The notes: generated by a model from the letters alone, not told the origin. Positions 1 to 6,935 are shown, counted from the first letter of the stretch. The stretch: 11,119 nucleotides of DNA from Phormidesmis priestleyi (GCA_003242115.1 QBMP01000021.1:1221-12339); one strand, 5' to 3'. Made by a program: numbers and translations.

Positions 1-265
1 TCGCAGGAATCCATGACCAATCTGGGGCTTTGACAACCGTTTTGCCATCTACTTTGGCGCAGATGCCGTAGTTAGTGGTCGTTGCCGCCGTTGCTGAGAG
101 GTAGCCTGCCAAACATAAGCTGTCAGTCAGCGCCGCCGCTAAAGCCGGTTGATTAATATTATCCACAGGGTCGTCTGGTAGAACAAAGTCTTCAGGCAGC
201 TTTTCCCAGACGATTTCTGGCTGGGGGGCTAGCTGAACTTTTGCACGAGTCGGGGTTGCGACCAT
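1..265 (-). CDS. Uma2-family putative endonuclease (DUF820), 5' part only
   Basis: The minus strand reads MVATPTRAKVQLAPQ at the start, followed by IVWEKLPEDFVLPDDPVDN and, further on, TTTNYGICAKVDGK and VKAPDW. From memory this is the N-terminal pattern of cyanobacterial Uma2 (DUF820) proteins, which are related to the PD-(D/E)XK nuclease fold and occur in many copies per cyanobacterial genome; their role in the cell is largely unknown. Only 88 codons are present and the gene leaves the window at base 1, so the catalytic region is not visible. The start is well fixed: an in-frame TAA lies only one codon upstream of the ATG. No Shine-Dalgarno sequence is evident. The gene begins 58 bp after the stop of the oligopeptidase gene on the same strand, so read-through transcription is possible. 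Confidence 0.75.
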   Translation of the reverse strand, partial: MVATPTRAKVQLAPQPEIVWEKLPEDFVLPDDPVDNINQPALAAALTDSLCLAGYLSATAATTTNYGICAKVDGKTVVKAPDWSWIPA

Positions 266-323
266 CGGTTAAGCCAAATGGTAGAACAGATATTCTTGCC
301 ATTGTACTAGATGCCCCGTCACA

Positions 324-2393
324 TCAGGCAATTTCGACCCCTAGCTCGTGGGCTAAAAACGCCCATTTATCGGTGGCTTCTTCAATCTGTTTGGTGGTGG
401 GTTTGCCCGCTCCGTGACCTGCTTTGGTTTCGATGCGGATGAGCACAGGATTTTCGCCCTGGTGGGCGGTTTGCAGGGCGGCGGCGAATTTGAAGCTGTG
501 AGCCGGAACCACGCGGTCATCGTGATCGGCGGTGGTGATCATCGTAGGCGGATAGGCGGTGTCGGGTTTGAGATTGTGCAGTGGAGAGTAAGCATAAAGG
601 GCTTTGAATTCCTCTTCATTTTGCGGAGAGCCATAGTCAGATTCCCAAGCCCAGCCAATGGTGAATTGGTTGAAGCGCAGCATGTCTAGTACGCCCACGG
701 CGGGCAGGGCTGCGCCAAAGAGATCGGGCCTTTGGGTGATGCAGGCACCAACGAGTAAGCCGCCGTTGCTGCCGCCTGCGATCGCTAACTTTTCAGCCTT
801 CGTATAGTTCTCTTTTATCAGCCACTCACCAGCACTGATAAAGTCATCAAAAACAGTTTGCTTGCTGGTTTTAATGCCCTGCTCGTGCCAAGCTTCACCG
901 TATTCACCGCCGCCGCGCAAATTGGCAACGGCATAGATACCGCCCATTTCTAACCAGACTAAGGTGCTGACTGAAAAGCTGGGAGAAAGAGAGATATTAA
1001 AACCGCCGTAGCCGTAGAGTAAGACAGGATTCTCTCCATTGAGAACCAGTCCTTTTTTGGCGGTGATAAACATCGGGATCTGAGTGCCGTCTTTGCTGGG
1101 ATAAAAGATTTGTTGGGTTTCGTAAGTATCGGGATCGAAGGGAATGGTAGGCTCTCGAAAAAGCGTACTTTCGCCGGTTGTGAGGTTATAGCGGTAAATG
1201 CGGGTGGGAACGGTGAAGCTGGTGAAGCTGTAGAAGGTCTCGGTGTCGGTGCGATCGCCGCCAAATCCACCTGCCGATCCAATCCCCGGCAGATCCACAT
1301 TCCGCACAAAAGCGCCGGTTAGGTCAAAAATTTTCACCTGGGTATAGGCGTCTTTAAGATAATCAGCAACAAACTGATGATTGAGTACACCGACAGATTC
1401 TAGCGTCTCTTCGGCTTCAGGAATAAGCGTTTGCCACTGGGAGTGCTCATAAGTACGCTCAGGACTCGCAATATCAATTGAAATCACTCGGCCTTTGGGC
1501 GCATCAAGATCCGTGCGAAACCAGAAAGTTGTTCCATCATTGTCGATTAAGCTGTACTGCGCTTCAAATTCTGAAATGAGTTCAATGACTTCAGCATTGG
1601 GATCTTGCAAGTCTTTATAGAACAACAGATTTTTAGGTGCGGTACCTAGCCAAACAGAAATAATTAAATAGCGGCCATCTTCGGTGACATCGCCGCTAAA
1701 GCCCCAGTCTGGCTGATCGGCTCGTTCGTAGATGAGCGCGTCCGCTGATTGGGGGGTGCCTAGCGCATGGTAGTAAAGCTTTTGATAGCGGTTCACATCC
1801 TCTAGCTTATTTTCAGCTTTGGGTTCGTCGTAGCGGCTGTAAAAGAATCCTTTGTGATCGTGCGTCCAGGCTGCGCCGGAGAACTTTACCCATTGCACAA
1901 GATCGTCGGTGTCCTTGCCTGTGGCGATGTTGCGCACTTTCCACTCCATCCAATCTGACCCGGCAGTAGAGAGGCCATAAGCAACGTACTGCGCGTTTTC
2001 GCTAATGGCAATGCCAGAAAGGGCAACGGTGCCATCTTCAGAAAGCGTATTGGGATCGAGTAAAACAGTGGGCTCCGCGTCTAGGGTAGGCAGAGTGTAA
2101 AGAACAGATTGGTTTTGCAATCCGTTGTTTTTGTAGTAAAAATATCTCTCGTTTTGCTTGAAGGGAATGCCGTAGCGCTCGTAGTTCCAAAGCTCGGTGA
2201 GGCGAGCGTTGATCGCGGTGCGTCCGGGTAGGGCATTGAGGTAGCTGAAGGTGACTTTGTTTTGAGCGGTGACCCAGGCTTCGGTTTCGGGGGAGTTGGG
2301 ATCTTCTAGCCAGCGGTAGGGGTCGGTGACGGTGATGCCGTGGTAGCTGTCGGTTTGGTCGCCTTGGCGGGTGGTGGGGTAGTTCAGGGGCAT
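324..2393 (-). CDS. Prolyl oligopeptidase (peptidase family S9A)
   Basis: A 689-residue serine peptidase that cleaves short peptides after proline, expected in the cytoplasm because no signal peptide is visible. The N-terminal part (about residues 5-400) carries the family opening YHGITVTDPYRWLED and then the seven-bladed propeller region. The alpha/beta-hydrolase domain follows. The catalytic serine is S542 in GGSNGG, the aspartate D625 in DHDDRVVP and the histidine H660 in KAGHGAGKP. By comparison with pig enzyme motifs, Y462 (in YGYGGF) is the oxyanion tyrosine, W583 (AWESDYG) stacks on the substrate proline, and R627 binds the substrate carbonyl. Length and motif order are those of a complete, active enzyme. 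The gene starts 33 bp after the LpxB-related stop and could share its transcript, though no functional link is obvious. The start is ATG; no clear Shine-Dalgarno site precedes it. Confidence 0.96.
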   Translation of the reverse strand: MPLNYPTTRQGDQTDSYHGITVTDPYRWLEDPNSPETEAWVTAQNKVTFSYLNALPGRTAINARLTELWNYERYGIPFKQNERYFYYKNNGLQNQSVLYTLPTLDAEPTVLLDPNTLSEDGTVALSGIAISENAQYVAYGLSTAGSDWMEWKVRNIATGKDTDDLVQWVKFSGAAWTHDHKGFFYSRYDEPKAENKLEDVNRYQKLYYHALGTPQSADALIYERADQPDWGFSGDVTEDGRYLIISVWLGTAPKNLLFYKDLQDPNAEVIELISEFEAQYSLIDNDGTTFWFRTDLDAPKGRVISIDIASPERTYEHSQWQTLIPEAEETLESVGVLNHQFVADYLKDAYTQVKIFDLTGAFVRNVDLPGIGSAGGFGGDRTDTETFYSFTSFTVPTRIYRYNLTTGESTLFREPTIPFDPDTYETQQIFYPSKDGTQIPMFITAKKGLVLNGENPVLLYGYGGFNISLSPSFSVSTLVWLEMGGIYAVANLRGGGEYGEAWHEQGIKTSKQTVFDDFISAGEWLIKENYTKAEKLAIAGGSNGGLLVGACITQRPDLFGAALPAVGVLDMLRFNQFTIGWAWESDYGSPQNEEEFKALYAYSPLHNLKPDTAYPPTMITTADHDDRVVPAHSFKFAAALQTAHQGENPVLIRIETKAGHGAGKPTTKQIEEATDKWAFLAHELGVEIA

Positions 2394-2426
2394 AGCGAGG
2401 AAAAAATAAGTAGGTGAGGAGTGGGT

Positions 2427-3812
2427 TTATTTAGGATAGTGGACGGTTTGTAAAATGAGGCTGGCCATTTTGTCGGCTGCGCCTGCGGGGCCGCGTAGGG
2501 CTTGCAGCGTTTGGCGCTGGTTAGCGAGTTTTTCGGGATGGGTGAGGTAGGTTTGGGCAAGCGCGACAACTTCTGGGGCGGTAATGGGGCCAAATAACTC
2601 AGGTACAATTTCGCGTTTGGCCCAAATATTCGGCCAAGCAAAGTGTCTACCAGATTTACGTACGGCTTTGATAATCAACGGATCGATGAGGTTGCGGGTA
2701 ATGGTTTCGGCTCCGGGTAACCGGGCCAAAAAACCCAAAAGGCCATCGGCTAGCCGGGCGGCTTCCAAGCGCTGAGTGGGGATGACGGCAATCATGGGGG
2801 TGGCGAGGGCTCCTAGCTGGGCGGTGTTAGCACCAATAGTGGTGAAGCAGAGCTGGCACTGAGAGAATAGGTCTAGGGCGGGAAAGCGCTGCCAGAGGAA
2901 GATTTTGGGGCCATTTTCAATTTGAAAGTATGGTAGACCGCTGGTGGGTTCGATGAGCTGAGCCGGTGGGCTTTGCATGATCTCAACGGCGGGATTGAGG
3001 GCTGGGTCGGCGTAGCGGGCGGGGTCGGTGAGGGTGAGGTTTGGGGCGACGCCGATGACGTACTGGCGGGTGCTGGGATGGGTGAGCGATCGCGCAGATT
3101 GGCTGTGGAGCAGGTGGGCGATCGCTAAACTCAAAGGCAATCCCGTGGTCAGCTTCACTGGCTTAGAGCCGGGTAAAAAGCCAATCAGTTCAGCCGCTGG
3201 ATCAACCCCAAGTGTAGCGAAAATCTCAGCTCGATCAGCACTCGTTTGCACATCGGCCATCAGATCGCCCACTTCGGTGAATTTGTGTTGGTAGCGAGCG
3301 GGCGCTTTATCTGCTAAAGCTGAGCGCATTACTCCAAAGCTATCAATTTGACGAATCCAGCGGGCGTCCCATTCGGCGTAGGTGACTGTGCGATAGCCCA
3401 AGCGCTTGGCGACTAGCAGCGTATAGAACTGATCGCCGCCAAGGAAGACTACGACGCCTTTAGGATGCCATTGCCAGCTATCTTTTGTTTTCCCAGTCAG
3501 TAAAAATTTGAAGAAATGATCGGCGCTTTGAACCCTGCTAACTTCGGCGTAGCTCTGTAAAACGGTGGCTTCTTGACCGGAGGCATGGGGGCAAGGCGAC
3601 AGTAAAACGGAAATGCGGTATTGCGGGGTTTTTGTCGGGGCTTTTTGGGAAGTTTTTTGGGAAGTTTTCTGATAGAGCGATCGCACCACTGGCTTCACCC
3701 AAGTCGCCACTTCCCCTGGCCCATTGGTCAAAATTACAATATCAATCGGTTCAGCAATAGCAGTTGGGCTCAGGCTGTCGATTGAGCTAGCAGATGTTAG
3801 CGCCCCAGTCAT
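2427..3812 (-). CDS. Lipid-A-disaccharide synthase-related protein (LpxB-like, GT-B fold)
   Basis: A 461-residue protein resembling lipid-A-disaccharide synthase. The opening DIVILTNGPGEVATWVKPV (residues 24-42) differs from authentic LpxB, which begins near a GEVSGD motif, so this is best called an LpxB-related protein. The C-terminal half keeps LpxB/GT19-type signatures: GFLPGSK at 211-217, TTIGANTAQLGAL at 324-336 and PNIWAKREIVPELFG at 394-408, consistent with nucleotide-sugar binding. The natural substrate is unknown. Residues 48-63 are a lysine/threonine-rich insert made of a 12-bp tandem repeat. The start is uncertain: I chose ATG at 3812, but an in-frame TTG at 3821 would add three residues. 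Neither has a Shine-Dalgarno site. The gene is divergent from larB, with about 140 bp between the chosen starts. Confidence 0.85.
   Translation of the reverse strand: MTGALTSASSIDSLSPTAIAEPIDIVILTNGPGEVATWVKPVVRSLYQKTSQKTSQKAPTKTPQYRISVLLSPCPHASGQEATVLQSYAEVSRVQSADHFFKFLLTGKTKDSWQWHPKGVVVFLGGDQFYTLLVAKRLGYRTVTYAEWDARWIRQIDSFGVMRSALADKAPARYQHKFTEVGDLMADVQTSADRAEIFATLGVDPAAELIGFLPGSKPVKLTTGLPLSLAIAHLLHSQSARSLTHPSTRQYVIGVAPNLTLTDPARYADPALNPAVEIMQSPPAQLIEPTSGLPYFQIENGPKIFLWQRFPALDLFSQCQLCFTTIGANTAQLGALATPMIAVIPTQRLEAARLADGLLGFLARLPGAETITRNLIDPLIIKAVRKSGRHFAWPNIWAKREIVPELFGPITAPEVVALAQTYLTHPEKLANQRQTLQALRGPAGAADKMASLILQTVHYPK
3624..3671 (-). repeat. 12-bp tandem repeat x4 inside the LpxB-related gene
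   Basis: Read on the minus strand, four consecutive 12-bp units follow one another: CAGAAAACTTCC, CAAAAAACTTCC, CAAAAAGCCCCG, ACAAAAACCCCG. The first two differ at one base. The unit length is a multiple of three, so the frame is kept and the protein gains the tetrads QKTS, QKTS, QKAP, TKTP. The insert falls between the first helix and the strand beginning YRISVLL, a likely surface loop. Confidence 0.85.
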
Positions 3813-3867
3813 AGCACTCAATATAAAACCAACTAGATCACGTTAGCCTATTACAGTTGATATTTCG

Positions 3868-3922
3868 GCTGAACTTTGGCTAGTCTTTAGCTGACCGTTG
3901 GCTGAAACCCAGCTGAACTTGG
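3868..3922 (+). repeat. 11-bp tandem repeat x5 in front of larB
   Basis: Five abutting 11-bp units start at 3868, 3879, 3890, 3901 and 3912: GCTGAACTTTG, GCTAGTCTTTA, GCTGACCGTTG, GCTGAAACCCA, GCTGAACTTGG. All five begin GCT; four begin GCTGA. The period is not a multiple of three, so the array does not look like coding repeat. It spans both possible TTG starts of larB (3898 and 3919). It could be a set of regulatory binding sites on one helical face, or a product of slippage. Confidence 0.75.
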
Positions 3923-3954
3923 CCAATCAAACTCCACTACCTATTATTATTACC

Positions 3955-4836
3955 GTGAATCAGCCTAACGCCGTTCGTGAAATGCTTCAAGCCGTGGCTG
4001 CAGGCCATCTCAGTCCAGAAACAGCCTTTGAAAAGCTGCAACAGTCCGCCAGCCAATCCGCCAGCCCAGCAGACGGCCAAACAGCCAGTCAATCAGCCAA
4101 CCAAACAGCCAGTCAATCAGTCAACCAAACAGATGACTTCCAGCAAACTCAAGGCTACGAAACCGTTGGCGACTTTGCCAAAATTGACCATGCCCGCACA
4201 GAGCGTACCGGCTTTCCGGAAGTGATTTGGGGACAGGATAAAACCGCTGCGCAGATTGTCGAAATTATGAAAGTGATGGAGCCTCGCCATCCGGTAGTGA
4301 TGGCCACCAGAGTTAGCGCGGAAAAAAGCGCGGAAATTCAAGCTGCCCTACCGCAGGCAACCTACTTTGAAATGGCTAGAATTTGCGCCATTCAGCCGTC
4401 AGCACCTTTGCAGGTTCGCCCCGGCAAGCTCAGCATTTTAACCGCTGGTACGGCTGATTTGCCTGTGGCAGAAGAAGCGGCAGTGACCGCAGAACTCTGT
4501 GGGTTCCAAGTCACTCGGCTTTGGGATGTTGGCGTTGCGGGCATTCATCGGCTGCTGAGTAACCGCCATGTCATCGATCAATCTGATGTACTCATCGTGG
4601 CGGCTGGGATGGAGGGCGCTTTGCCCAGTGTGGTGGCTGGCTTGGCTAATTGCCCAGTAGTTGCGGTGCCGACGAGCGTGGGCTATGGAGCTAGCTTTAA
4701 TGGATTAGCGCCTTTGCTGACGATGCTGAATTCCTGTGCGACGGGGATTGGGGTGGTAAATATTGACAATGGGTTTGGGGCGGCGATTTTGGCGGGGCAG
4801 ATATTGCGAGTTGCTGCGCGAGTAGCGCAGTCGTAG
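3955..4836 (+). CDS. larB: Nickel-pincer nucleotide cofactor biosynthesis protein LarB
   Basis: LarB carboxylates and hydrolyses nicotinic acid adenine dinucleotide to give pyridinium-3,5-biscarboxylic acid mononucleotide, the first step to the nickel-pincer cofactor. The cyanobacterial relative CpmA was described as a circadian phase modifier. Visible motifs are VGDFAKIDHARTERTGFPEV and IWG near residue 71-93, then the PurE-like domain with VAAGMEGALPSVVAGL, VPTSVGYGASFNGLAPLL and NSCATGIGVVNIDNGFGA; the cysteine of NSCA (261 here) probably matches the catalytic cysteine of the Lactobacillus enzyme. The start is a judgement: GTG at 3955 gives (M)NQPNAVREMLQAVAAG, matching the usual family N-terminus; TTG at 3898 would add 19 residues across an 11-bp repeat. 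Residues about 30-59 are an unusual Ser/Gln/Asn insert. No larA, larC or larE lies nearby. Confidence 0.92.
   Translation: MNQPNAVREMLQAVAAGHLSPETAFEKLQQSASQSASPADGQTASQSANQTASQSVNQTDDFQQTQGYETVGDFAKIDHARTERTGFPEVIWGQDKTAAQIVEIMKVMEPRHPVVMATRVSAEKSAEIQAALPQATYFEMARICAIQPSAPLQVRPGKLSILTAGTADLPVAEEAAVTAELCGFQVTRLWDVGVAGIHRLLSNRHVIDQSDVLIVAAGMEGALPSVVAGLANCPVVAVPTSVGYGASFNGLAPLLTMLNSCATGIGVVNIDNGFGAAILAGQILRVAARVAQS
4043..4126 (+). repeat. 12-bp tandem repeat x7 inside larB
   Basis: Seven 12-bp units start at 4043 and every 12 bases to 4115. The last four are two copies of a 24-bp higher-order unit (4079-4102 and 4103-4126) that differ at one base; the first two (AGTCCGCCAGCC, AATCCGCCAGCC) are also nearly identical; the third (4067-4078) is diverged. 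The protein gains tetrads of the type [ST]A[SN]Q. The insert lies between the N-terminal helix (EKLQQ) and the conserved YETVGDFAKID segment. Confidence 0.88.
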
Positions 4837-4893
4837 CGGGTGAGTTATGCCAGTGAGCTATTGTTTCTCACGCACGTAAATGCCCTCCGGTTT

Positions 4894-4920
4894 GCGATTG
4901 ATTCCAAACAAATCAATCGC
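4894..4920. terminator. Stem-loop between convergent larB and PRC-barrel gene, possible terminator
   Basis: GCGATTGATT (4894-4903) and AATCAATCGC (4911-4920) form a perfect 10-bp inverted repeat with a 7-base loop, CCAAACA. It lies in the 143-bp gap between two convergent genes, where a shared terminator is expected. Neither strand has a T-run directly after the stem, so it does not fit the classical intrinsic terminator; it may still stop transcription or protect 3' ends. Confidence 0.5.
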
Positions 4921-4979
4921 TTCAAAAAATCTGGCAGAAACTGCTGTATACGAATGCGTGGGCTATGGATGTTCAGAGC

Positions 4980-5882
4980 TTACAGTCGGCCTGAATCACT
5001 CAAAGTCACGTCTGAATAAGGTGCCCCATCTGAGCTGATGCTTAGCTCTTCACGTCGCAGCGTCTCTTGCGCTTTAACAACATCTGAGACGACTTCTTTA
5101 CGAACCGAAACCGTTTGATAAGGGACAATCCGGCGGCAAACCTCGACCTGATCTTCATAGATGCCCATCCGCATAGAGCCATCTTCACCGACTTCAGCAT
5201 CGCCAATATCTAAACGGGTATCGCTGCCGTAAATGGATTCTATTTCAATGATAATTTTCTCTTTTGTTACGGGCACATCGGCGTAATCAGTTCCCGTAAC
5301 GGTATGTTTAGAGATCTTAATTTCGCCTGTTTTGACTCGCTGCTTTTGAGTAAATAAGCGTTCTTCAAATAGCTGAATGGGTCTGTTTTCAGATGCTCTG
5401 TTCTTGGGTACCGGATCTTCTAACTGTACTCGATTGGTCTGCTGCTGAAAAGGATTGGTGGTTGCGTAGGCTGTAGGTGCTTGAGCGGTGCCTAAGCTAT
5501 CGACGGGCGCGGTGGACTCTACCGAGTGCGATCGTTCTAATGGCTCCATTGTGTAAAGCTGAAGCGCTTGGCCTACTTCCTTTAATTGACTGTCATCGTA
5601 CTCAGGCAAGCGGCCAAACTCATGTCTATTTAAACTGTGCACCTGCACTCGGCTTTGATCAGCAACGTCACTACAGTAGCTAATGGGTAACAGCAGCCTG
5701 TGCCGCGCCTTGGAACCAATGACTAGGTACTGAAGCTGACCGGCCTCATCTACCAGCAAATCATAAACGCTGCCCATGTTGTGACCCTCAGCGCTGTAGA
5801 CATCTAACCCCTTGAGATCACGCCCATTAAAAAGGGTATCGGGGTAGTTGGGGTGGCGATCGCCAATTCGGTAAAGGTTCAT
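4980..5882 (-). CDS. PRC-barrel and DUF2382 (YsnF/AvaK) domain protein, paralogue A
   Basis: A 300-residue soluble protein. Residues about 20-95 form a PRC-barrel (GLDVYSAEGHNMGSVYDLLV, then QYLVIGS and RLLLPI). A low-complexity Thr/Gln/Pro linker spans about 112-165. The DUF2382 (YsnF/AvaK) domain covers about 168-282, opening PIQLFEERLFTQKQRVKTGE and closing LRREELSIS. The family includes the akinete protein AvaK of Anabaena and is associated with stress or dormancy; no enzymatic activity is established. It shares both domains in the same order with the gene at 7362-8225, so the two are paralogues, though well diverged. It contains two cysteines (70, 249), unlike paralogue B. It is divergent from the membrane-protein gene. 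The start is ATG at 5882; no strong Shine-Dalgarno site is seen. Confidence 0.92.
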   Translation of the reverse strand: MNLYRIGDRHPNYPDTLFNGRDLKGLDVYSAEGHNMGSVYDLLVDEAGQLQYLVIGSKARHRLLLPISYCSDVADQSRVQVHSLNRHEFGRLPEYDDSQLKEVGQALQLYTMEPLERSHSVESTAPVDSLGTAQAPTAYATTNPFQQQTNRVQLEDPVPKNRASENRPIQLFEERLFTQKQRVKTGEIKISKHTVTGTDYADVPVTKEKIIIEIESIYGSDTRLDIGDAEVGEDGSMRMGIYEDQVEVCRRIVPYQTVSVRKEVVSDVVKAQETLRREELSISSDGAPYSDVTLSDSGRL

Positions 5883-6006
5883 AATAACAGCCGCTCACAA
5901 AGCTTTAGGTTGCTTACGTTTTTATAACTTTATTTCTAACTTCATAATGAACGCTAAAAAGAACAATAGACCTCCGTCAGCAGACAGATTAACCGCATAA
6001 AAATGT

Positions 6007-6147
6007 TTAGTGTGGTGCCCTCTTAGGATTGTTTTTGGCCTTATTTCGACTTCTTAATGTTTCTTCATTAAGTTTGCTTAAGCTAATATCAGCAAGGCTT
6101 TCAGCGGGATGATTGGCAGCGGTATTGGCGAGATATTTCTCTGGCAT
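6007..6147 (-). CDS. Candidate small protein, 46 residues, unknown function
   Basis: An ATG-started reading frame on the minus strand encodes a hydrophilic, charged 46-residue peptide beginning MPEKYLANTAANHPAE, containing SLADISLSKLNEETLR, and ending in a basic tail (KNNPKRAPH). AAAGGG lies about seven bases before the ATG, a weak but reasonably placed ribosome binding site. It reads toward paralogue A, which starts 124 bp downstream on the same strand, so the two could share a transcript. No membrane segment or known domain is visible. An inverted repeat at 6053-6072 falls inside the frame and may be incidental. A frame this short can occur by chance, and I do not recognise the peptide. Confidence 0.3.
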   Translation of the reverse strand: MPEKYLANTAANHPAESLADISLSKLNEETLRSRNKAKNNPKRAPH

Positions 6148-6228
6148 TAGAAGCCCTTTAAAGATCTCTTCCCCTTGATAGGCTCAACTCTGTTTGCGTT
6201 CGTCTAATGTTACGGATGAATAGGCAAA

Positions 6229-6253
6229 GTTGTTTTAAAAAACAACGGTTGTT
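6229..6253 (+). promoter_or_regulatory. Three-arm inverted repeat in the membrane-gene leader
   Basis: GTTGTTTT (6229-6236) can pair with AAAACAAC (6239-6246). The AACAAC part of that arm (6241-6246) can alternatively pair with GTTGTT (6248-6253), although a one-base spacer makes that second option possible only as an operator dyad or with fraying in RNA. The set lies 18 bp before the AAGGAG ribosome binding site. It could be an operator or a leader structure; no known riboswitch class is recognised. Confidence 0.35.
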
Positions 6254-6270
6254 CTTTAAAAGGAAGATTC

Positions 6271-6276
6271 AAGGAG
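6271..6276 (+). promoter_or_regulatory. Ribosome binding site that fixes the membrane-gene start
   Basis: AAGGAG with an 8-base spacer to ATG at 6285 is the best Shine-Dalgarno site in the window. It rules against the longer in-frame option at 6207, which would add 26 residues rich in Lys, Arg and Phe that read like translated leader. Confidence 0.85.
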
Positions 6277-6284
6277 ACTTAGTT

Positions 6285-6935
6285 ATGACATACACAGAAA
6301 GACGGGATATAGACGAAGTTGGAATGCGCTCTACCGCTCCGGTTGGGCCAATGGTGGAATACCACGATACTGTTCGCTGGGGCCCGATTTTTGCAGGAAT
6401 TGTCGTTGCCGTCGTTTCTCAGCTACTGCTGAGTGCTTTGGGAACGGCCATTGGCGCGATCGCTGTCGGCGAGGCTACGGCACGCACTATCGGCACAAGT
6501 CTAGGCATTTGGGCAATCATTAGTCTATTAATTTCTCTGTTCTTGGGTGGCTGGGTGATGGCATCCTCCTGTGGCCCTATGAACAGTAAAACGGCCATGA
6601 TGAATGGCACCATTTTGTGGGCGACTACCATCGTTCTGAGCGGCTGGTTGCTGACTACTGGCATTACTGGCACCTTTGGTGTGCTAGCTTCTAGTGCTGG
6701 TGGCGCAGCAGGCGAAGTGCTCAATCAGGTACAGCAGCCCGGTGGTGCTGCCATTCCATCGCAAGATCAGGTTGCTCAGGCGGTTCCAAATGTCACACCT
6801 GCCGAAGCTGATCAATATGCAGCAAATGCTTCAAAAGCTGGTTTCACGTTCTTGATAGGTGCGCTGCTAGGTCTGGCATCTTCATTATTTGGTTCTACAG
6901 TAGGAGCCAAGAAGCCTAGAGCGGTTGTACGGTAG
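6285..6935 (+). CDS. Four-helix integral membrane protein, function unknown
   Basis: A 216-residue membrane protein. After a charged N-terminus (MTYTERRDIDEVG) comes DTVRWGPIFAGIVVAVVSQ, a motif I associate with small YrzE-like/uncharacterised membrane proteins found beside PRC-barrel and DUF2382 genes. Likely membrane segments are about 33-60, 70-95, 107-135 and 186-206, rich in Gly, Ala and small residues (ALGTAIGAIAVG, LIGALLGLASS). A polar loop of about 45 residues (140-185), rich in Gln, Ala and Pro, separates helices three and four. The C-terminus is basic (AKKPRAVVR), probably cytoplasmic. It lies between two AvaK-like paralogues, which suggests an envelope or osmotic stress role; that is inference. 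A strong terminator lies 118 bp downstream. Confidence 0.82.
   Translation: MTYTERRDIDEVGMRSTAPVGPMVEYHDTVRWGPIFAGIVVAVVSQLLLSALGTAIGAIAVGEATARTIGTSLGIWAIISLLISLFLGGWVMASSCGPMNSKTAMMNGTILWATTIVLSGWLLTTGITGTFGVLASSAGGAAGEVLNQVQQPGGAAIPSQDQVAQAVPNVTPAEADQYAANASKAGFTFLIGALLGLASSLFGSTVGAKKPRAVVR

Larger units (their letters stand above)
5883..6284. other. Divergent intergenic region between paralogue A and the membrane-protein gene
   Basis: This 402-bp stretch separates two divergent genes, so it must hold both promoters, but I found no convincing -35/-10 pair for either. It contains a candidate 46-codon minus-strand gene (6007-6147), a palindrome GCTTAAGC at 6076-6083, and an inverted-repeat leader plus ribosome binding site just before 6285. 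The segment 5883-6006 is AT-rich and shows nothing else. Confidence 0.5.

Noticed and set aside
277..303. Hairpin AATGG/CCATT with inner AGAA/TTCT between the oligopeptidase and Uma2 genes
   Set aside because: It has an asymmetric internal loop, a weak A/T-rich stem and no T-run on the minus strand, so it is not supported as a terminator.
959..1309. Minus-strand 116-codon frame inside the oligopeptidase gene
   Set aside because: It is an alternative-frame shadow of a complete enzyme with all catalytic motifs; its composition is Ser/Pro-rich and it resembles nothing known.
6053..6072. Inverted repeat CTTAATG/CATTAAG as an operator or terminator
   Set aside because: It is A/T-rich, lies inside the candidate 46-codon frame, and does not sit at a recognisable promoter; its status is undecided, so it is not listed as a separate site.
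6207..6284. N-terminal extension of the membrane protein from ATG 6207
   Set aside because: AAGGAG is placed correctly for ATG 6285, and the added residues are translated leader containing the inverted repeat.
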